From assembly GCA_030590585.1 (NCBI GenBank), contig JAUUYD010000103.1:1-7621 (forward strand): a DNA stretch of 7,621 nt, given 5' to 3'. Under the pieces are notes generated by a model that worked only from the letters and a program-made list of their open reading frames with translations, had not been told where the DNA came from and did no database searches. Shown in pieces: positions 4,643 through 7,621 of the stretch (its first letter is position 1; every line of letters starts with the position of its first letter). The translations under genes were made by a program, and so were the position numbers. The stretch is from Spirochaeta sp. (lineage in GTDB: Bacteria > Spirochaetota > Spirochaetia > Spirochaetales_E > Spirochaetaceae_B).

Positions 4643-5461
4643 CTACCCTATCTGTTTTCCGTATAAACAGGCCCAGTCGGTTTTGATGAACTCGAATTTG
4701 GTGTTCATTCCAAACAGCGACTCGGAATGTCCGATGAAAAGATATGAATGCACGGCCATGGCATCCCAGAAATTTTCGATGACATTTTTCTGAGCTGCCT
4801 CATCAAAATATATCAGGACATTTCGGCAGAAGACGATATTGAGGTTTTTTTGTCCACTGTTAAACTTCAAGTTGTGGTAATCGAATTTGACAAGCTTACG
4901 TATGGATTCCTTTACCTGGTATCCTTCGTTTTTTTCATCAAAATATTTCGTGAGGTAATTTTTCGGAATTCCGTTTACCCGGCTTGCTGGGTAGTAGCCT
5001 TCTTTCGCTTTCATCAGGGATTTCAGGCTTAAATCTGAAGCAAGTACTTCGATATCCCAATTTGGAGGAAGGTGTTCCTTAAGCACTATGGCATTTGTAT
5101 AAGGTTCCTCTCCGGTAGAACAACCGGCACTCCAGATTCGAATTTTATGATTTCCACTTTGTTTCTTGAGCTCTATCATGTCAGGGATTACATGGTTTAT
5201 AAAGGTGTCGTAGTGGGCTTGGTTTCTGAAAAATCTGGTTAAATTTGTTGTAATGGCATCGAGAAAGTATCTGGTTTCATCTTTATCTTTTTTTAACAGG
5301 ACCAGATATGCTGCTGGGGAATCGGTATCCAGAGTTCTAAGCCGTTCTTTGAGGCGGCTTTCCAGTATGGAGCGGTTGGATTCCGAAAAATGGATTCCAC
5401 TTTCAGAATAAATATAATCCCGGATATTCTGAAATTCGGAATCATGCAGGAACTCGGACAT
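4643..5461 (-). CDS. cheR: CheR, chemotaxis protein methyltransferase
   Basis: A 272-residue S-adenosylmethionine-dependent methyltransferase that methylates glutamates of chemoreceptors. The N-terminal helical domain (about 1-75) carries the receptor-contacting region. TTNLTRFFRN (71-80), the SAM-binding WSAGCSTGEEPY (110-121), ASDLS (141-145), FCRNVLIYF (211-219) and GHSESLFG (244-251) are the diagnostic CheR blocks. ATG 5461 is preceded by AGGTGG at 5472-5477. A near-consensus promoter lies at 5489-5517, so it is the first gene of a cheR-cheB operon. No other che gene is visible, so the pair stands apart from any main chemotaxis cluster at least within this window. Confidence 0.97.
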   Translation of the reverse strand: MSEFLHDSEFQNIRDYIYSESGIHFSESNRSILESRLKERLRTLDTDSPAAYLVLLKKDKDETRYFLDAITTNLTRFFRNQAHYDTFINHVIPDMIELKKQSGNHKIRIWSAGCSTGEEPYTNAIVLKEHLPPNWDIEVLASDLSLKSLMKAKEGYYPASRVNGIPKNYLTKYFDEKNEGYQVKESIRKLVKFDYHNLKFNSGQKNLNIVFCRNVLIYFDEAAQKNVIENFWDAMAVHSYLFIGHSESLFGMNTKFEFIKTDWACLYGKQIG

Positions 5462-5488
5462 TATAACGATACCACCTGAAGTGACTCA

Positions 5489-5517
5489 ATTTTATGATTC
5501 GCTTTAATGGGTGTCAA
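5489..5517 (-). promoter_or_regulatory. Sigma-70-type promoter of cheR-cheB
   Basis: TTGACA (5512-5517), 17-bp spacer, TAAAAT (5489-5494) on the minus strand, matching the consensus in 11 of 12 positions. The predicted start near 5482 gives a leader of about 20 bases containing the AGGTGG ribosome binding site. There is no flagellar sigma-28-type signal at this position, so expression looks constitutive. Confidence 0.8.
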
Positions 5518-5522
5518 CTTAC

Positions 5523-5551
5523 AAAACGCCCACTGAACTTTTCAGGGGCGT
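5523..5551 (-). terminator. Terminator-like hairpin between divergent genes
   Basis: ACGCCC plus CTGAA pair with TTCAG plus GGGCGT (5526-5551, one bulged base). On the minus strand four T follow. It sits just upstream of the cheR promoter, so it would stop leftward transcription coming from within or beyond the 5594-6091 gene. On the plus strand it would be followed only loosely by a T-rich stretch. Confidence 0.55.
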
Positions 5552-5593
5552 CTTACATTGTTTTTCACAGGACCCGCGATATATTTCATTGTG

Positions 5594-6091
5594 ATGTCTC
5601 TTATATATAAAAAATGTGTGGTACGTATCATCGGAGTGGCACTTGAAGGGCGGAGCGGATCGCCGGTAATTGTATTTGACGATCCCGTGAGCGGTAATTT
5701 TCTCTCTGTTGCCGTAGATCCTTTTGATGCCGAAATTCTCATTCGGGAATTTGTCGGAGAATCTGACTACAGTGCTGCTGCCTGGTTAGGTGACCTTCTT
5801 CAAAGCAATCCTCCCCGCCGGGGAATTGTTGAAATTGACAATGAGGGTAAGCCTTTTGTCAGGCTTGAGTTTGGTAATTTACGTGGTATGGCTTCAAAAA
5901 AGAACAGAACGTTACCCTTTGGAGATGGTTTAACTCTCATACACCGTCTGTCCCTTCCTTTGTACGCGGATGAACGGTTATTTGATGTTTCCAGGGAAGA
6001 ATTGTCTTTTCTGTCAGATTCGAGTGCTTTCAATGGTGATTTTCTCTACTTGACTCCACCGCAATATGCCCCGAATATTCCCGTGGTATAG
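5594..6091 (+). CDS. Probable BFN-domain (bifunctional nuclease, DUF151-like) protein
   Basis: 165 residues, divergent from cheR. The layout fits the BFN/DUF151 fold: an initial strand (KKCVVRIIGVAL), a middle VDPFDAEILIREFVG (41-55) like the family's G-x-x-E-A-x-x-I segment, and LPFGDGLTLIHRLSLPLYADERLF (107-130 region). The last resembles the family's R-P-S-D-A-I-A-L-A-x-x-x-x-x-P-I-Y-V-x-E-E-V end. The match is by pattern only and several usual family residues differ, so nuclease activity is uncertain. Start ATG 5594 is chosen over TTG 5558 because the fold begins there, but no Shine-Dalgarno is close. TTGTTT (5558) and TATATT (5580) could be a promoter giving an almost leaderless mRNA. 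Confidence 0.55.
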   Translation: MSLIYKKCVVRIIGVALEGRSGSPVIVFDDPVSGNFLSVAVDPFDAEILIREFVGESDYSAAAWLGDLLQSNPPRRGIVEIDNEGKPFVRLEFGNLRGMASKKNRTLPFGDGLTLIHRLSLPLYADERLFDVSREELSFLSDSSAFNGDFLYLTPPQYAPNIPVV

Positions 6092-6131
6092 CCTGAATCA
6101 TTAAAGACTGAAAGTAAGGTCGGCCCTGTCT

Positions 6132-6175
6132 GAACCCTTTCCTGATCACGCTGTACGGGGTTCCCTTTCTTTTTA
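6132..6175 (+). terminator. Possible terminator after the BFN-like gene
   Basis: GAACCC (6132-6137) pairs with GGGTTC (6158-6163), followed by the pyrimidine-rich CCCTTTCTTTTT. The loop is long (20 bases), so efficiency is doubtful. The rest of the 177-bp spacer up to cysD shows no clear promoter and no riboswitch that I recognise. Confidence 0.4.
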
Positions 6176-6268
6176 TTCATAAGTAAACTATCAAAGGAAA
6201 ATAAAAGAATTGGTTTAACCTCGAAACTGATTCCACATCAAAGGACGCTCAGGCAGCATTCTAAATCT

Positions 6269-7150
6269 ATGGATCAAATTACACAGTTAGAAAGTCTCGG
6301 CATTCACATTTTGCGAGAGGCTTACGCGAATTTCCGGAATATGTGCATGTTGTGGTCGATCGGAAAGGACTCTACGGTTCTTCTCTGGCTTGCTCGTAAA
6401 GCTTTTTACGGACATGTACCATTTCCCCTTGTTCATATCGATACACATTACAAAATCCCAGAGATGATTGAATACCGCGATCGTCTCACCCGGGAGTGGA
6501 AACTCCCGATGGTTTATGGAGAGAATAAAGCGGCTCTTGATGCTAAACAGACTTTCCCGGATGGAAATGTTGACAGGATTACCTGCTGCCGTCTTTTAAA
6601 AGCCGAGGCCTTGAAGCATACCCTGAACGGGGACTGGACCCGTTACCGGTTCAATCATGAAGCTGATGAATACCAGGTGGACAAGGATATCGAGGCCTAT
6701 ACCGGCGTTATTGTCGGGGTGCGTTCTGATGAGGAGGGATCCCGGTCTAAAGAGCGGTACTTTTCTCCCCGGGATACTGAAAATACCTGGGATGTGGGGG
6801 ATCAGCCTCCGGAGTTCTGGAATCAGTTTAAAACTGACTTTGCCCCCGGTACTCATGTCCGGATACATCCCCTTTTGGATTGGACCGAGACAAATATCTG
6901 GGAATACATAGAAAGAGAAAAAATCCCGACAGTTTCGCTGTACTACGATCAGGGCGAGGGTATTCGCTACCGCTCCCTGGGTTGTGGCCCGTGTACCCAT
7001 TCGGTGGAATCTACGGCAAAGAACGTTTCTGAAATTATCACGGAGCTGAAATCCGGAAAATTTGCCAATATTGCCGAACGATCCGGCCGGGCTCAGGACA
7101 AGGAAGACGGCGGCGGCCTTGAAACCCTGCGGCGCGAGGGGTACATGTAG
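6269..7150 (+). CDS. cysD: Sulfate adenylyltransferase subunit 2 (CysD)
   Basis: A 293-residue catalytic subunit of ATP sulfurylase, which makes adenosine 5'-phosphosulfate from ATP and sulfate with energy from GTP hydrolysis by CysN. The PP-loop is [17 protein letters not shown] (30-46), followed by [14 protein letters not shown] (53-66). [16 protein letters not shown] (151-166) corresponds to the family's R-x-D-E-E-x-S-R-x-K-E-R block. [13 protein letters not shown] (236-248) and the C-terminal [20 protein letters not shown] are also characteristic. Length and start match the family. AAGGA at 6241-6245 is too far from ATG 6269 to be a clear ribosome binding site. cysN follows after one base, so the two subunits are made together. 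Confidence 0.96.
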   Translation: MDQITQLESLGIHILREAYANFRNMCMLWSIGKDSTVLLWLARKAFYGHVPFPLVHIDTHYKIPEMIEYRDRLTREWKLPMVYGENKAALDAKQTFPDGNVDRITCCRLLKAEALKHTLNGDWTRYRFNHEADEYQVDKDIEAYTGVIVGVRSDEEGSRSKERYFSPRDTENTWDVGDQPPEFWNQFKTDFAPGTHVRIHPLLDWTETNIWEYIEREKIPTVSLYYDQGEGIRYRSLGCGPCTHSVESTAKNVSEIITELKSGKFANIAERSGRAQDKEDGGGLETLRREGYM

Positions 7151-7151
7151 C

Positions 7152-7621
7152 ATGACCGAAAATATGAATGTCGTGATTACAGGACATGTGGATCATGGAA
7201 AGAGTACCGTTATCGGTCGTTTGATGGCGGACACCGGAAGCCTGCCCGACGGCAAACTGGAACAGGTGAAAGCCAATTGTGCCCGAAATTCCAAACCTTT
7301 TGAATATGCCTTTTTACTTGATGCTCTCAAGGATGAACAGAGCCAGGGAATCACCATTGATTCAGCCCGGGTGTTTTTCAAGACTCAGAAGCGGAACTAC
7401 ATCATAATCGATGCCCCGGGTCATATTGAATTTTTGAAGAATATGGTTACCGGAGCAGCCCGGGCCGAAGCGGCCTTTCTCTGTATTGATGCCGACGAGG
7501 GTGTTCAGGAAAACTCCCGCCGTCATGGATACCTGCTATCAATGCTGGGTATCAAACAGAGGTGTGTTCTTGTGAACAAAATGGACCTGGTGAATTACGA
7601 CCGGGAAGTCGACAAACAGGG
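7152..7621 (+). CDS. cysN: Sulfate adenylyltransferase subunit 1, GTPase (CysN), 5' part
   Basis: The first 156 residues of the GTP-binding ATP sulfurylase subunit; the gene continues past the right edge. The GTPase motifs are GHVDHGKST (11-19, G1), GITID (66-70, G2), DAPGH (87-91, G3) and NKMD (142-145, G4). The spacing and the [20 protein letters not shown] stretch fit CysN rather than EF-Tu. The protein starts directly at the first strand ([18 protein letters not shown]). It lacks the 20-25 residue extension of the enterobacterial enzyme and uses GHVDHGKS where that has GSVDDGKS. GAGGGG at 7136-7141 serves as ribosome binding site. Whether a CysC kinase domain is fused at the C-terminus cannot be seen. 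Confidence 0.95.
   Translation, partial: MTENMNVVITGHVDHGKSTVIGRLMADTGSLPDGKLEQVKANCARNSKPFEYAFLLDALKDEQSQGITIDSARVFFKTQKRNYIIIDAPGHIEFLKNMVTGAARAEAAFLCIDADEGVQENSRRHGYLLSMLGIKQRCVLVNKMDLVNYDREVDKQ

Noticed and set aside
3786..5032. Plus-strand open frames opposite cheB and cheR
   Set aside because: They lie wholly antisense to two complete genes with all catalytic motifs, and show no ribosome binding sites or family features.

Overview
The window looks like chromosomal DNA of a free-living spirochaete. This is inferred from the spirochaete-like form of the YmdB-type protein (GGECIYYKKD block), the cheR-cheB pair, and the RseC-like and CysD/CysN sequences; no rRNA or other direct marker is present. 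It holds an accessory left third (insertion sequence, tRNA repeat array, toxin-antitoxin pair) and a more ordinary core of housekeeping and signalling genes on the right.

Positions 1-600 carry the 5' part of an insertion sequence read leftwards. It has a small Cys-motif orf (DUF6788-like) followed by the beginning of a probable ISKra4-type transposase that runs off the left edge. The two orfs are joined by an A7 tract in a -1 arrangement. Positions 694-1376, also on the minus strand, are the most unusual part. A complete tRNA-Leu(CAG) gene with a near-consensus promoter and its own terminator is followed by three units. Each unit ends in a copy of the last 20 or so bases of that same tRNA, at a spacing of 191-217 bp. 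The unit bodies fold into a conserved multi-stem RNA whose stems change in compensating ways while the hairpin loops keep an AGGA/GGGA core. The layout resembles the rtT repeats behind E. coli tyrT, and the loops resemble CsrA-binding hairpins.

Positions 1505-2147 hold a vapBC-type toxin-antitoxin pair behind a set of GTAATAC direct repeats. Positions 2242-3511 hold two overlapping genes: a YmdB/TIGR00282-like protein that has lost most of its metal ligands, and an RseC/MucC-like two-helix membrane protein with a cysteine-rich tail. Converging on these is the chemotaxis adaptation pair cheR-cheB (5461 down to 3522), driven by a good sigma-70-type promoter at 5489-5517. CheR methylates and CheB demethylates or deamidates chemoreceptors, so the pair sets the adaptation state of the chemosensory array.

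Positions 5594-6091 encode a probable BFN (bifunctional nuclease, DUF151-like) domain protein, divergent from cheR. After a 177-bp spacer come cysD and the start of cysN, which together form ATP sulfurylase, the first step of sulfate activation. cysN is cut by the right edge.
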